Positions 1 through 6,049 are shown, counted from the first letter of the stretch. The stretch is 6,201 bases of DNA from an uncultured Caulobacteraceae bacterium (GCA_937910255.1 CALEOQ010000197.1:1-6201), one strand, 5' to 3'. A program made the numbers and translations. The notes: generated from the letters alone by a model not told the origin.

Positions 1-70
1 TTTTTACAAGCAGAAGACGGCATACGAGCTTACGACGTGACTGGAGTTCAGACGTGTGCTCTTCCGATCT
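1..70. other. Untrimmed Illumina P7 adapter at the left contig end
   Basis: Positions 7-36 read as the Illumina P7 flow-cell primer (beginning CAAGCAGAAGACGG) followed by the index TACGAC at 31-36. Positions 37-70 are the standard index-read/adapter arm that ends in GCTCTTCCGATCT. Position 29 is C where the usual primer has A, so there is one mismatch. Positions 1-6 (ttttta) look like the complement of the poly-A seen when reads run past the adapter. None of this is biological. Genomic sequence begins at 71, in the middle of a coding region, which is why the first gene is cut. Confidence 0.98.
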
Positions 71-530
71 CTGGCCTCGGCCAGGGGGCCGAAAAGGCGC
101 GCCGCGCCGCCACCCGGGCGGCGGCGCCGCCGGTCTCCCGCGCCCAGAGCACGGCCTCTTCCGGGGTCATCGGCGTCGGGTCCAACTCGCGATAGCGCGC
201 GTCGATCATCAGCTCCAGATCCGCCCGCGACAGCTTGCGACGGGCGATCACCTGCGCCAGGGCCTGGGCGGTGGGATGGTGGCGCACCGGCAGGCCCCCA
301 TAGGCCTCGTCCAGCACCTCGCGCCACCAGGCCAGGCGGATCTCCCCCAGCAGGGCGTTTGAGGCCACCTTGGGCGCCCGGGCCAGTTCATGGTCGAAGG
401 CGTAGAGGGCGACCACATCGGCCCGCGCCTCCGGCTCGGCGATCAGCCGGCTGGCCAGCCAACGGTCCGGGTCGACCCGCAGGACCAGGGCGTCCAGGTC
501 CTGCGCCGGAGGGGATGTGTCGTCGCTCAT
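71..530 (-). CDS. Squalene/phytoene synthase family protein, NDUFAF6-like (3' end missing)
   Basis: The visible part is the N-terminal 153 residues of a trans-isoprenyl-synthase-fold protein. Recognisable are the helix LYAFDHELAR (about 42-51), the GEIRLAWWRE segment (62-71) and the family-like EEAVLWARETGG stretch (124-135). True squalene or phytoene synthases carry a DxxxD motif in the first of these regions. Here it reads FDHELA, so the metal-binding aspartate pair is incomplete, as in the NDUFAF6-like branch, whose human member is a complex I assembly factor. Catalysis is therefore doubtful. The ATG at 530 is preceded by GGAG (535-538) at 4 nt. The reading frame stays open past 71, but the last residues of that translation (EIGRAHV) come from adapter. 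Relatives are usually well over 200 residues, so a substantial C-terminal part is lost. The start lies 8 nt from the U-tract of the upstream gene's terminator, so the promoter is unclear. Family assignment is firm; function is inferred. Confidence 0.85.
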
Positions 531-538
531 GGGGCTCC

Positions 539-571
539 AAAAACAAAAGGACCCGCCATGACGGCGGGTCC
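539..571 (-). terminator. Rho-independent terminator of the PuuD-like gene
   Basis: A perfect 9-bp inverted repeat (GGACCCGCC at 549-557 and GGCGGGTCC at 563-571) encloses a 5-nt loop. On the minus strand it is followed by TTTTGTTTTT (548-539). It begins 25 nt after the stop codon of the PuuD-like gene (597-599), the expected position for an intrinsic terminator. On the plus strand the stem is followed by a mixed sequence without a T run, so the signal is directional. The U-tract ends only 8 nt before the start codon of the next minus-strand gene. Confidence 0.9.
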
Positions 572-596
572 TCGCAAATCTAGCGCGCTTCGGCGG

Positions 597-1202
597 TCAG
601 CCGAAGATGGTCTGGTTCATGGCCATGGTCACCAGCATCGGCAGCGAAAGCAGCGTGTTGGTGCGCGAAAACAGCATGGCCGTGCGACCGGCCTTGGCCT
701 TGGCCGCATCGTCGGCCTCCACCATGCCCAGCGCGATCTTCTGGTTTGGCCAGATGAACAGCCAGACGTTCAGGAACATGATGATCGCCAGCCACATGCC
801 CACCCCGATGAAGGTGTGCTGCGGCACGACAAAGCCGCTGGCCGCGCCCAGGCTCACGGCCTCAAGCAGGAAGCCGCGGCTCCAGGCCAGGGCGAGACCC
901 GAGACCAGGGTGAACAGCGCCGCCCAGCGGAACCAGAACAGGGCCTCAGGCGCGATGTGCTTGGAGATGGCCGGCTTCATCTCGGCCGGGATGTCGGGCA
1001 TCTTCCGGATCTGGACGAAGTTGAAATAGTAGAGCAGGCCGATCCAGAGGATGCCGAAGACCAGGTGCATCCAGCGGAACACCGCCTGGACAAAGATCAC
1101 ATCGGCGCCGCGATTGTGCGCCATGTAGCCGATGATCATGACGACCGAGAGCAGCAGGCTCACGATCATCGTATTGCGGAAGTTGGACAGCAGGCCCTGC
1201 AT
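597..1202 (-). CDS. PuuD-like (urate oxidase N-terminal domain) membrane protein, short form
   Basis: A 201-residue integral membrane protein. Hydrophobic segments lie near residues 10-28, 44-64, 88-107 and 130-152, with a weaker one near 180-197. The segment MHLVFGILWIGLLYYFNFVQ (45-64) and the FRWAALFTLVSGLALAW helix (91-107) match what I know of the PuuD/urate-oxidase N-terminal membrane domain family. Full PuuD proteins carry a C-terminal cytochrome c domain and oxidise urate. This protein ends after the membrane part and has no CxxCH motif, so urate oxidation should not be assumed. Histidines at 46, 82 and 129 could ligate haem, which is speculation. The ATG at 1202 has GGGGA (1211-1215) 8 nt upstream. 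The gene lies 87 nt from the Mth938-like gene, with its own promoter-like site and terminator. No purine catabolism gene is visible nearby. Family call is fairly sure; function unknown. Confidence 0.75.
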   Translation of the reverse strand: MQGLLSNFRNTMIVSLLLSVVMIIGYMAHNRGADVIFVQAVFRWMHLVFGILWIGLLYYFNFVQIRKMPDIPAEMKPAISKHIAPEALFWFRWAALFTLVSGLALAWSRGFLLEAVSLGAASGFVVPQHTFIGVGMWLAIIMFLNVWLFIWPNQKIALGMVEADDAAKAKAGRTAMLFSRTNTLLSLPMLVTMAMNQTIFG

Positions 1203-1231
1203 CGACGTTTTCCCCGTTTTCTTGGTCCTGG

Positions 1232-1258
1232 CCTATAGCCGCGCTTCGGGCGGCGCAA
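1232..1258 (-). promoter_or_regulatory. Predicted housekeeping-sigma promoter for the PuuD-like gene
   Basis: On the minus strand TTGCGCC (1258-1252) and GCTATAGG (1239-1232) are separated by 12 nt. This fits the Caulobacter housekeeping pattern TTGACGS-N10-14-GCTANAWC well, with six exact positions in GCTATA. Transcription would begin near 1225, giving a leader of roughly 23 nt that contains GGGGA before the ATG at 1202. The site lies in the longest gap within the minus-strand gene run (1203-1289). That supports separate transcription of the PuuD-like gene, although read-through from the secF operon is also possible. Confidence 0.6.
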
Positions 1259-1289
1259 GTCCAGTCCCTTGATGCGGGGGCCGGCGGGA

Positions 1290-1649
1290 TCAGACCGCGA
1301 TCAGGGCGCAGGCCAGGCGGCGCCCCTCGGCCGTCAGCACATTGTACATCCGCGCCGCCGCTGCGGTGTCCATGAATTCCAGGCCGATCCCACCCTTTTG
1401 CAGCAGATCCCGCAGGGGCCGCGGCGGCAGGGCGTTGGCCGCGCCCGTGCCCAGGAGCAGGAATTCCACGTCCCGGGCGCCTGCGGCGAACACCGGGTAG
1501 AGGGAATCGGGCGTGACGTCGGCGAGCCGGCTGACGGGCCAGGCCGCCGCCACATCGGACACGATCAGCAGGGACCCCGGCCGCCAGACCCCGGACACCC
1601 GGAAACCGCCGGGTCCGAAGCTGTCCAGACTGGGCGCGTCCCGGGCCAC
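1290..1649 (-). CDS. Mth938-like domain (DUF498) protein, NDUFAF3 relative
   Basis: A complete single-domain protein of 119 residues. Family hallmarks in order are the opening SFGPGGFRVSG (10-20), a strand SLLIVSD (26-32), the LLLGTGA loop (64-70) and the C-terminal block GIGLEFMDT (87-95) to MYNVLTAEGRR (101-111). There is no signal peptide or membrane segment, so it is cytoplasmic. The human relative NDUFAF3 helps assemble respiratory complex I; the bacterial role is inferred from that and from the neighbours. The start is GTG at 1649, only 3 nt after the secF stop TAG (1655-1653), with no clear Shine-Dalgarno sequence, so translation probably depends on reinitiation after secF. The two genes share a reading frame, so read-through of the TAG would fuse them. 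The start fits because the domain begins almost at once. Confidence 0.88.
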   Translation of the reverse strand: MARDAPSLDSFGPGGFRVSGVWRPGSLLIVSDVAAAWPVSRLADVTPDSLYPVFAAGARDVEFLLLGTGAANALPPRPLRDLLQKGGIGLEFMDTAAAARMYNVLTAEGRRLACALIAV

Positions 1650-1652
1650 GGC

Positions 1653-2606
1653 CTAGGAGCGGACGGGCAGAGGCTCGGCCTCGTCCTCGCCGCGCTTGAC
1701 GCCCCACAGCAGAATGACCGGGGCGGCCACATAGATGGACGAATAGGTGCCGATGACGACGCCGAAGATCATGATCACCGAGAAGGCGAACAGGGTCGGG
1801 CCGCCGAACAGGGCCAGGCCCGTCAGGGCCAGGATGGCGGTCAGGCCGGTGATCACGGTGCGCGACAGGGTCTCATTGATCGTCAGGTCTATGATCTCGG
1901 CCAAGGGCATGACCTTGTACTTTCGAATGTTCTCCCGCAGGCGGTCGAACACCACGACGGTGTCGTTCATCGAATAGCCAATGATGGTCAGGATGGCGGC
2001 GATGGTGGTCAGCGAGAATTCCAGGTTGAACAGGGCGATGAAGCCGAACGCCAGGATGACGTCGTGGAACAGACCCACGACCGCGCCCACCCCATACTGC
2101 AGCTCAAACCGGAACCAGATGTAGAGCAGCATCAGGGCGATCGCGACGCCAAGCGCCAGGAGGCCGCTCTCGAACAGTTCGCCCGACACCTTGGGGCCGA
2201 CCACTTCGGTCTTGGCGAACACCACCTCGCCCAGCGAGGCGGTCAGGGCGGCCTTGACCTCGCTGACCGCCTGTTCGGCGCTCTCGCCTTCCGGCGTCTG
2301 GAATCTGACAAGGGCCGATGTCGGGGCGCCGAAGGCCTGCACCTGGACGTCGCCCAGATCCATGCCGCCCAACTCGCCGCGCACCACGGCCAGGTCGACC
2401 TCCTGCGGCGCGGTGGAAATCTCCAACAGGGTGCCGCCGGTGAAGTCGATGCCACAGTTCATGCCGCCGCAGGGCGGGGTCAGCGGATAGAGCGCCAGGA
2501 ACAGCGACGCGATCGCCGCCAGGAGCGAGGCGACGCCGGCATATCTGGCGAAGGTCACGAACCGGAAGTTCGTCTTGATGGGCAGGATTTTGATCAGGGG
2601 CCACAT
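1653..2606 (-). CDS. secF: Protein translocase subunit SecF
   Basis: A 317-residue inner-membrane subunit of the SecDF complex, which uses the proton gradient to help proteins leave or enter the membrane at SecYEG. A first membrane helix (about 21-41) precedes GIDFTGG (52-58), the signature at the start of the periplasmic domain. That domain runs to about 145 and includes VGPKVSGEL (136-144). Five further helices follow, containing GYSMNDTVVVFDRLREN (210-226), with D215 in the conserved membrane aspartate region, and TINETLSRT (242-250). Length is normal for a separate SecF. I chose the ATG at 2606, encoding MWPLIK, because GAGGT (2615-2619) lies 8 nt upstream inside the secD stop region. An upstream ATG at 2660 would overlap secD by 43 nt and add an atypical polar tail. 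The 11-nt gap to secD indicates coupled translation. The stop is TAG. Confidence 0.97.
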   Translation of the reverse strand: MWPLIKILPIKTNFRFVTFARYAGVASLLAAIASLFLALYPLTPPCGGMNCGIDFTGGTLLEISTAPQEVDLAVVRGELGGMDLGDVQVQAFGAPTSALVRFQTPEGESAEQAVSEVKAALTASLGEVVFAKTEVVGPKVSGELFESGLLALGVAIALMLLYIWFRFELQYGVGAVVGLFHDVILAFGFIALFNLEFSLTTIAAILTIIGYSMNDTVVVFDRLRENIRKYKVMPLAEIIDLTINETLSRTVITGLTAILALTGLALFGGPTLFAFSVIMIFGVVIGTYSSIYVAAPVILLWGVKRGEDEAEPLPVRS

Positions 2607-2614
2607 GGTTCGCA

Positions 2615-2620
2615 ACCTCA
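2615..2620 (-). promoter_or_regulatory. Shine-Dalgarno site of secF embedded in the secD stop
   Basis: On the minus strand TGAGGT combines the secD stop TGA (2620-2618) with the ribosome-binding core GAGGT (2619-2615). It sits 8 nt before the secF ATG at 2606. This placement fixes the secF start and suggests that ribosomes finishing secD feed secF. Confidence 0.75.
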
Positions 2621-4222
2621 GACGATCGGCAGGGTCTTGGGCCGTGCGGCCCGGAACCACAGGGCCAGCAGGACCTGGGTGACGAGAACGGCGGTGAACA
2701 CCGAGGTGACGACCCCGATCGACAGCGTCCAGGCGAAGCCTCGGACCGGCCCGGAGCCGAACTGGAACATGATCAGCGCCGCCAGGATGGTGGTCACATT
2801 GGCGTCGATGATGCTGCTCATGGCCTTGGAGAAGCCGGCGTCCATCGCCGCGATGGCGGTTCGCCCGGCCCTGATCTCGTCGCGCATCCGCTCATAGATC
2901 AGCACATTGGCGTCCACGGCCACGGCCAGGGTCAGGATCAGACCGGCGATGCCGGGCAGAGTCAGGGTCGCCTGGGTCACGGACATGATGGCGAAGATCA
3001 ACAGGGCGTTGATCAGCAGGGCCACGACGGAAATCCCGCCGAACAGGCCGCCATAGGCCAGGACCATGAAGACCAGGATGGTCACGAAGCCGATGCCGGT
3101 GGAGATCTGGCCCGCACGCACGGCGTCGGCGCCGAGTTCAGCGCCCACCGTGCGCTGTTCCTCGACGGTCAGCGGCGCCGGCAAGGCGCCCGCCCGCAGC
3201 AGCACGGCCAGGTCGTTGGCGCTCTCGGGCGTGAAGCTGCCGCTGATCATGCCGCTGCCGCCGGTGATCGCGCTGCGGATCACAGGGGCGGAAATCACCC
3301 GACCGTCGAGCACGATGGCGAAACGCTGGCCGATGCTCTCGGCGGTCGCTTCGCCGAACCGGCGGGCGCCCATGCTGTTGAAGCGGAAATTGACGACCGC
3401 CTCGCCGGTCTGGGAATCGAAGCCCTGGCTGGCGTCGGTGAGCATTTCGCCGGACACCAGGGCCCGGCGGCGAACAACGATGAACGGGGTCAGGCCGTCC
3501 TCGCTGGGCAGCACCTCAGACCCAGGCGGCGCGCGCCCCTCGGCGGCGGCGGCCAGGTCGGCGCTTTCGTCGACCATCTGGAAGGTCAGCTTGGCGGTCT
3601 GGCCGATGACGTTCTTCAGACGCTCAGGATCGCTCTCGCCCGGCGCCTGGACGACGATCCGGTCGACGCCCTGGCGGATGATGGTGGGCTCCTTGGTGCC
3701 CAGTTCGTCGATGCGGCGGCGGATGATTTCGATGGACTGCTCGACGGCCTTGCCCGCCTCGGCGTCCATGGCCGCCTCGACAAAGCTGATGCGCAGCCCC
3801 GCCTCGCCCTCATTACTGACGGTGATGTCGGAGCCGCCCGTCGTGCCGGCCAGCGGCGTCCCCAGGGCGCCGCGCAGGGCCGTGGCCGCGGCGCTGCGGC
3901 GGGCCGGGTCGGTGATCTGCAGCGTGATCTCGCCGCCCTGCTCGCGCAGATCGGAAAACGCGATGCGCTCTGCGGTCAGGGTGACCCGGGTGTCCTCGAC
4001 AGTGTTGACCAGCCGCTCGGCGCGCAGGGCGGCGGTGTCCACCTCCAGCAGGAGGTGCGATCCCCCCTGCAGGTCGAGCCCCAGATTCAGTTGCTGGCGT
4101 GGGAAGAACGCCGGCATGGCGGCCAGGGTCTGCTGCGGCAGCAGGTTCGGGAGCGAGAAGAGGACGCCGAAGACCGCCGCCAGAACGACGGCGATGATCT
4201 TCCAGCGCGACAAAGTCATCAT
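2618..4222 (-). CDS. secD: Protein translocase subunit SecD
   Basis: A 534-residue inner-membrane protein that partners SecF. After one N-terminal helix (about 8-27) comes LGLDLQGGSH (47-56), the opening signature of the periplasmic P1 domain. P1 continues through RRRIDELGTKEP (168-179) to about residue 350, ending in LRAGALPAPL (342-351). Five further membrane helices fill roughly 372-525. The essential proton-path motif is present as VAVDANVLIYER (434-445), with the key aspartate at 437, and SIIDANVTT (470-478) is also typical. Length is that of a stand-alone SecD. There are tandem ATGs at 4222 and 4219; I use the first. The Shine-Dalgarno is weak, with only AAGGG about 13 nt upstream, so translation may depend on yajC 35 nt upstream. 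SecD and SecF are separate genes rather than the fusion seen in some bacteria. No frameshift or missing motif is seen. Confidence 0.98.
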   Translation of the reverse strand: MMTLSRWKIIAVVLAAVFGVLFSLPNLLPQQTLAAMPAFFPRQQLNLGLDLQGGSHLLLEVDTAALRAERLVNTVEDTRVTLTAERIAFSDLREQGGEITLQITDPARRSAAATALRGALGTPLAGTTGGSDITVSNEGEAGLRISFVEAAMDAEAGKAVEQSIEIIRRRIDELGTKEPTIIRQGVDRIVVQAPGESDPERLKNVIGQTAKLTFQMVDESADLAAAAEGRAPPGSEVLPSEDGLTPFIVVRRRALVSGEMLTDASQGFDSQTGEAVVNFRFNSMGARRFGEATAESIGQRFAIVLDGRVISAPVIRSAITGGSGMISGSFTPESANDLAVLLRAGALPAPLTVEEQRTVGAELGADAVRAGQISTGIGFVTILVFMVLAYGGLFGGISVVALLINALLIFAIMSVTQATLTLPGIAGLILTLAVAVDANVLIYERMRDEIRAGRTAIAAMDAGFSKAMSSIIDANVTTILAALIMFQFGSGPVRGFAWTLSIGVVTSVFTAVLVTQVLLALWFRAARPKTLPIV

Positions 4223-4257
4223 GAGGCGAGGCCGCCCTTATGCTGGCGCAGGATCAG

Positions 4258-4605
4258 TCAGGACTTGGAATCGTTGGCCGGCGCCGGTTCACCCCGGACG
4301 CGGACCTCGGAAATCATGGTCCGGATCACCTTGACGGTCACGCCGGTGGCGATTTCAAGGCCGACTTCCTTGTCCTCGACGCGGACCACCTTGCCCAGCA
4401 TGCCGCTGGACAGGACGACCTGATCGCCGCGCTTGAGTTCGGCGACCATCTTCTGGTGCGCCTTCATCCGCCGCTGCTGCGGACGGATCATCAGGAAGTA
4501 GAACAGGACGACGAGCAGGATCAGCGGCAGGAACTGAAGGATCATGTCCTGGGGCCCAGCGGCGGCGGCGCCGGCGGTCTGGGCGAAGGCGGGGGTGGCG
4601 AACAT
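4258..4605 (-). CDS. yajC: Preprotein translocase subunit YajC
   Basis: A 115-residue single-pass inner-membrane protein of the SecDF-YajC accessory complex. The membrane helix spans about 21-40 and runs into the family signature FYFLMIRPQQRRMK (35-48). It is followed by the small cytoplasmic domain containing KRGDQVVLSSGMLGKV (58-73) and the typical VTVKVIR strand (89-95). A short alanine-rich stretch precedes the helix. It resembles a signal peptide remnant but is common in alphaproteobacterial YajC. The ATG at 4605 has GGAGAGG (4614-4608) immediately upstream, with GGAG 5 nt away, which is a good site. It is the first gene of the yajC-secD-secF run and shares the 4606-4720 region with a divergent gene. 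Confidence 0.96.
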   Translation of the reverse strand: MFATPAFAQTAGAAAAGPQDMILQFLPLILLVVLFYFLMIRPQQRRMKAHQKMVAELKRGDQVVLSSGMLGKVVRVEDKEVGLEIATGVTVKVIRTMISEVRVRGEPAPANDSKS

Positions 4606-4664
4606 AGCCTCTCCGGCAAGCGGTCAAGGGCCCGGTGCGTCGGCCCCTCTTCAAGTCGGCGGAA

Positions 4665-4691
4665 GCTATGCGCTGGCGCCCCCTTTTGCAA
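4665..4691 (-). promoter_or_regulatory. Predicted promoter of the yajC-secD-secF-Mth938 operon
   Basis: On the minus strand TTGCAA (4691-4686) and CATAGC (4670-4665) are separated by 15 nt, a plausible -35/-10 pair. Transcription would start near 4658, leaving a leader of about 52 nt that contains the strong yajC ribosome-binding site. The -35 is good and the -10 is weak, so the call rests partly on position: it is the only suitable gap upstream of the operon. No riboswitch or leader hairpin was recognised. Confidence 0.45.
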
Positions 4692-4711
4692 TGCGAGCCC
4701 GAGGGTTAAGC
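4686..4711 (+). promoter_or_regulatory. Possible promoter of the DUF815 ATPase gene, sharing the -35 with yajC
   Basis: TTGCAA is its own reverse complement, so the same hexamer at 4686-4691 can serve as a plus-strand -35. GGTTAAGC (4704-4711) follows at a Caulobacter-like spacing (7-nt element, 11-nt spacer) but matches the -10 pattern only moderately. Transcription would begin near 4717-4719, leaving almost no leader before the ATG at 4721. That fits the absence of a well-spaced ribosome-binding site. Confidence 0.3.
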
Positions 4712-4720
4712 AGCCAAGTC

Positions 4721-5560
4721 ATGGATCACGCCCTCTCGCCCCTGCTCGTTCGCATCGCCGAAGCCCTGGAACGCCTGGCGCCGCCGGTCCCGGCCGCCGT
4801 GGAGTTCTCCGCCGCCCGACTGTTTCGTCATGATCCGGAGACCGGCGGCTTCCATCCGGCCCCCGACTATCCGTTGAGCCTGGACGCCCTGGTCGGCGTG
4901 GAGCGGCAGAAGGCCCGTTTCGTGGAGAACCTGGAACGGTTCGCTCAAGGGCTGCCGGCCAATCACGTGCTGCTGTGGGGCGTGCGCGGCACCGGCAAGA
5001 GCTCCATCGCCAAGGCGGCCTTCATGGCCGTGGGCGGGGGCTACGAGGCGCTGAAGCTGGTGGAGGTGGATCGCGATCAGGTCACCGCCCTGCCCGCCCT
5101 GTTCGACGTGCTGCGTGGCCGGGAGGAACGGTTCGTGGTCCTCTGCGACGACCTCTCGTTCGAGGAGGGCGCGGCGGCGGCCAAGGCGCTGAAGTCGGCG
5201 CTGGAGGGCGGCGTGTCGGGCCCGCCGGCCAATGTGCTGTTCGTGGCCACATCGAACCGCCGCCACCTGATGCCCCGGGGCCACCAGGAGGACCGCGGCC
5301 TGATCGCCACGGCCGAGGACGCTGAGGAAGAGGTCAGCGTCTCCGATCGCTTCGGCCTTTGGATCGGCTTCCCGCCCATGGACCAGCCCACCTATCTGGA
5401 GGCGGTGCGCGCCTATGCCGCGCGCCACGAGCTCAGCGATCCGGATCTGGACCGCCATGCCCTGCAGTGGGCGCAGCTGCGCGGCGCCCGTTCGGGCCGG
5501 GTGGCCTGGCAGTTCATCCGCGACCTGGCCGGGGCGCAGGGCAAGACCCTGCCCCTCTGA
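4721..5560 (+). CDS. DUF815 family AAA+ ATP-binding protein
   Basis: A 279-residue predicted cytoplasmic P-loop ATPase. Walker A is GVRGTGKSS (87-95) and Walker B is FVVLCDDLSFE (138-148). A sensor-1-like ATSNRRHL (176-183) and a possible arginine finger in SVSDRFGLW (206-214) follow, then a sensor-2-like RSGRVAWQF (257-265). The segment before Walker A (PLSLDALVGVERQK, 51-64) is typical of DUF815 proteins. The role of the family is not known to me; the AAA+ fold implies ATP-driven remodelling of a partner. The ATG at 4721 gives a normal N-terminus. An in-frame ATG at 4691 lies within the proposed -35, and the frame opens even earlier inside yajC. No good Shine-Dalgarno is seen; GAGGG (4701-4705) is 15 nt away. 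It diverges from yajC and converges on the dipM-like gene with 21 nt between. Family call strong, function open. Confidence 0.9.
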   Translation: MDHALSPLLVRIAEALERLAPPVPAAVEFSAARLFRHDPETGGFHPAPDYPLSLDALVGVERQKARFVENLERFAQGLPANHVLLWGVRGTGKSSIAKAAFMAVGGGYEALKLVEVDRDQVTALPALFDVLRGREERFVVLCDDLSFEEGAAAAKALKSALEGGVSGPPANVLFVATSNRRHLMPRGHQEDRGLIATAEDAEEEVSVSDRFGLWIGFPPMDQPTYLEAVRAYAARHELSDPDLDRHALQWAQLRGARSGRVAWQFIRDLAGAQGKTLPL

Positions 5561-5562
5561 AC

Positions 5563-5599
5563 CTGGTCGAAGCCCCGGTCCCTACTGGGGCAGGACCAG
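5563..5599. terminator. Interrupted hairpin between convergent genes, possible bidirectional terminator
   Basis: CTGGTC (5563-5568) pairs with GACCAG (5594-5599). Inside it GCCCC (5572-5576) pairs with GGGGC (5587-5591), with a 3/2-nt internal bulge and a 10-nt loop. The structure begins just after the DUF815 stop and covers the stop codon of the dipM-like gene (5584-5582). No T run follows on either strand, so it may stall polymerase or protect the 3' ends rather than act as a classic intrinsic terminator. Confidence 0.4.
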
Positions 5600-6049
5600 C
5601 ATCGGATCGATCGGCCGGGCGCGGTCCTGCGGCGTGGGCGCGAAGCGGACCTCGAAGTGCAGCTGCGGCTCGCCCACCTCGCCGGTGGCGCCGGCCTGGC
5701 CGATCTGCTGACCCTGGCTGATCTTGTCCTGCATCTTCACGTCGATGCGGGCCAGATGGCCATAGGCCGTGACCCAGCCGTCCGCGTGCTTGATCAGCAC
5801 CAGATTGCCGAAGCCCGGCACCTGATCGCCGGCATAGACCACGTCGCCCGCGGCGGAGGCGCGAACGGCCTCGCCCGAGCGGGCGCGGATATTGACGCCG
5901 TCATTGCGCTGGCCGGTGCCCTTGGGGCCGAAGGTGGAGAGGATGTCCCCCCGCAGCGGCCACACGAACCGCCCGCGGCCGAGCTGCGAGATCTGAGTGT
6001 CGGCCGGGGTGCGAGTGCTGGGGACGATGGGTGGCGCTGTGGGCGCCGG
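5582..6049 (-). CDS. dipM: LytM/M23-domain protein with degenerate active site, probable DipM (5' end missing)
   Basis: The last 155 residues of a murein-hydrolase-like envelope protein. A proline/threonine-rich linker (1-20) leads into a LytM domain (about 27-155), recognised by GRFVWPLRGDILSTFG (26-41), GDVVYAG (68-74), FGNLVLIKH (80-88), TAYGHL (95-99) and LHFEVR (130-135). Active M23 enzymes need HxxxD and HxH. Here these read N49-D-G-V-N53 and Q129-L-H131, so three of the expected residues are replaced while H98 and H131 remain. Hydrolysis is unlikely; such LytM factors usually activate amidases or other autolysins, as E. coli NlpD does. Caulobacter DipM, a LysM-LytM division protein that I recall as degenerate in the same way, is the best match; any LysM repeats would lie in the missing part. 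The gene is cut at 6049. An apparent MLFRS start is adapter-derived. Domain call firm, the name dipM moderate. Confidence 0.8.
   Translation of the reverse strand, partial: PAPTAPPIVPSTRTPADTQISQLGRGRFVWPLRGDILSTFGPKGTGQRNDGVNIRARSGEAVRASAAGDVVYAGDQVPGFGNLVLIKHADGWVTAYGHLARIDVKMQDKISQGQQIGQAGATGEVGEPQLHFEVRFAPTPQDRARPIDPMLVLPQ

Noticed and set aside
71..530. Annotation as a true squalene or phytoene synthase (hpnC/crtB)
   Set aside because: The first aspartate-rich motif is incomplete and the neighbours are not hopanoid or carotenoid genes; the second motif is lost with the truncated end, so enzymatic function cannot be claimed.
390..1238. Plus-strand open frame opposite the PuuD-like gene
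   Set aside because: It is His/Gln/Asp-rich, the usual complement of hydrophobic membrane-protein codons, and crosses the terminator.
2604..2660. Upstream secF start at 2660
   Set aside because: It would overlap secD by 43 nt and add 18 atypical residues; the ATG at 2606 has a well-placed GAGGT.
1269..2897. Long plus-strand open frame (542 codons) opposite secF and secD
   Set aside because: It is antisense to well-recognised genes, has a low-complexity Gln/Arg/Gly/Asp-rich translation, and is a typical high-GC shadow frame.
3066..4334. Long plus-strand open frame (422 codons) opposite secD and yajC
   Set aside because: Its translation is Arg/Ser/Ala-rich without any domain and lies entirely opposite conserved coding sequence.
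4544..4720. Extended N-terminus of the DUF815 gene
   Set aside because: The extension overlaps yajC antisense and the promoter region, and gives a low-complexity peptide unlike the family.
71..6049. tRNA, rRNA, CRISPR array, insertion sequence or phage genes
   Set aside because: None was seen; almost all of the genomic span is accounted for by eight recognisable genes and short intergenic gaps.
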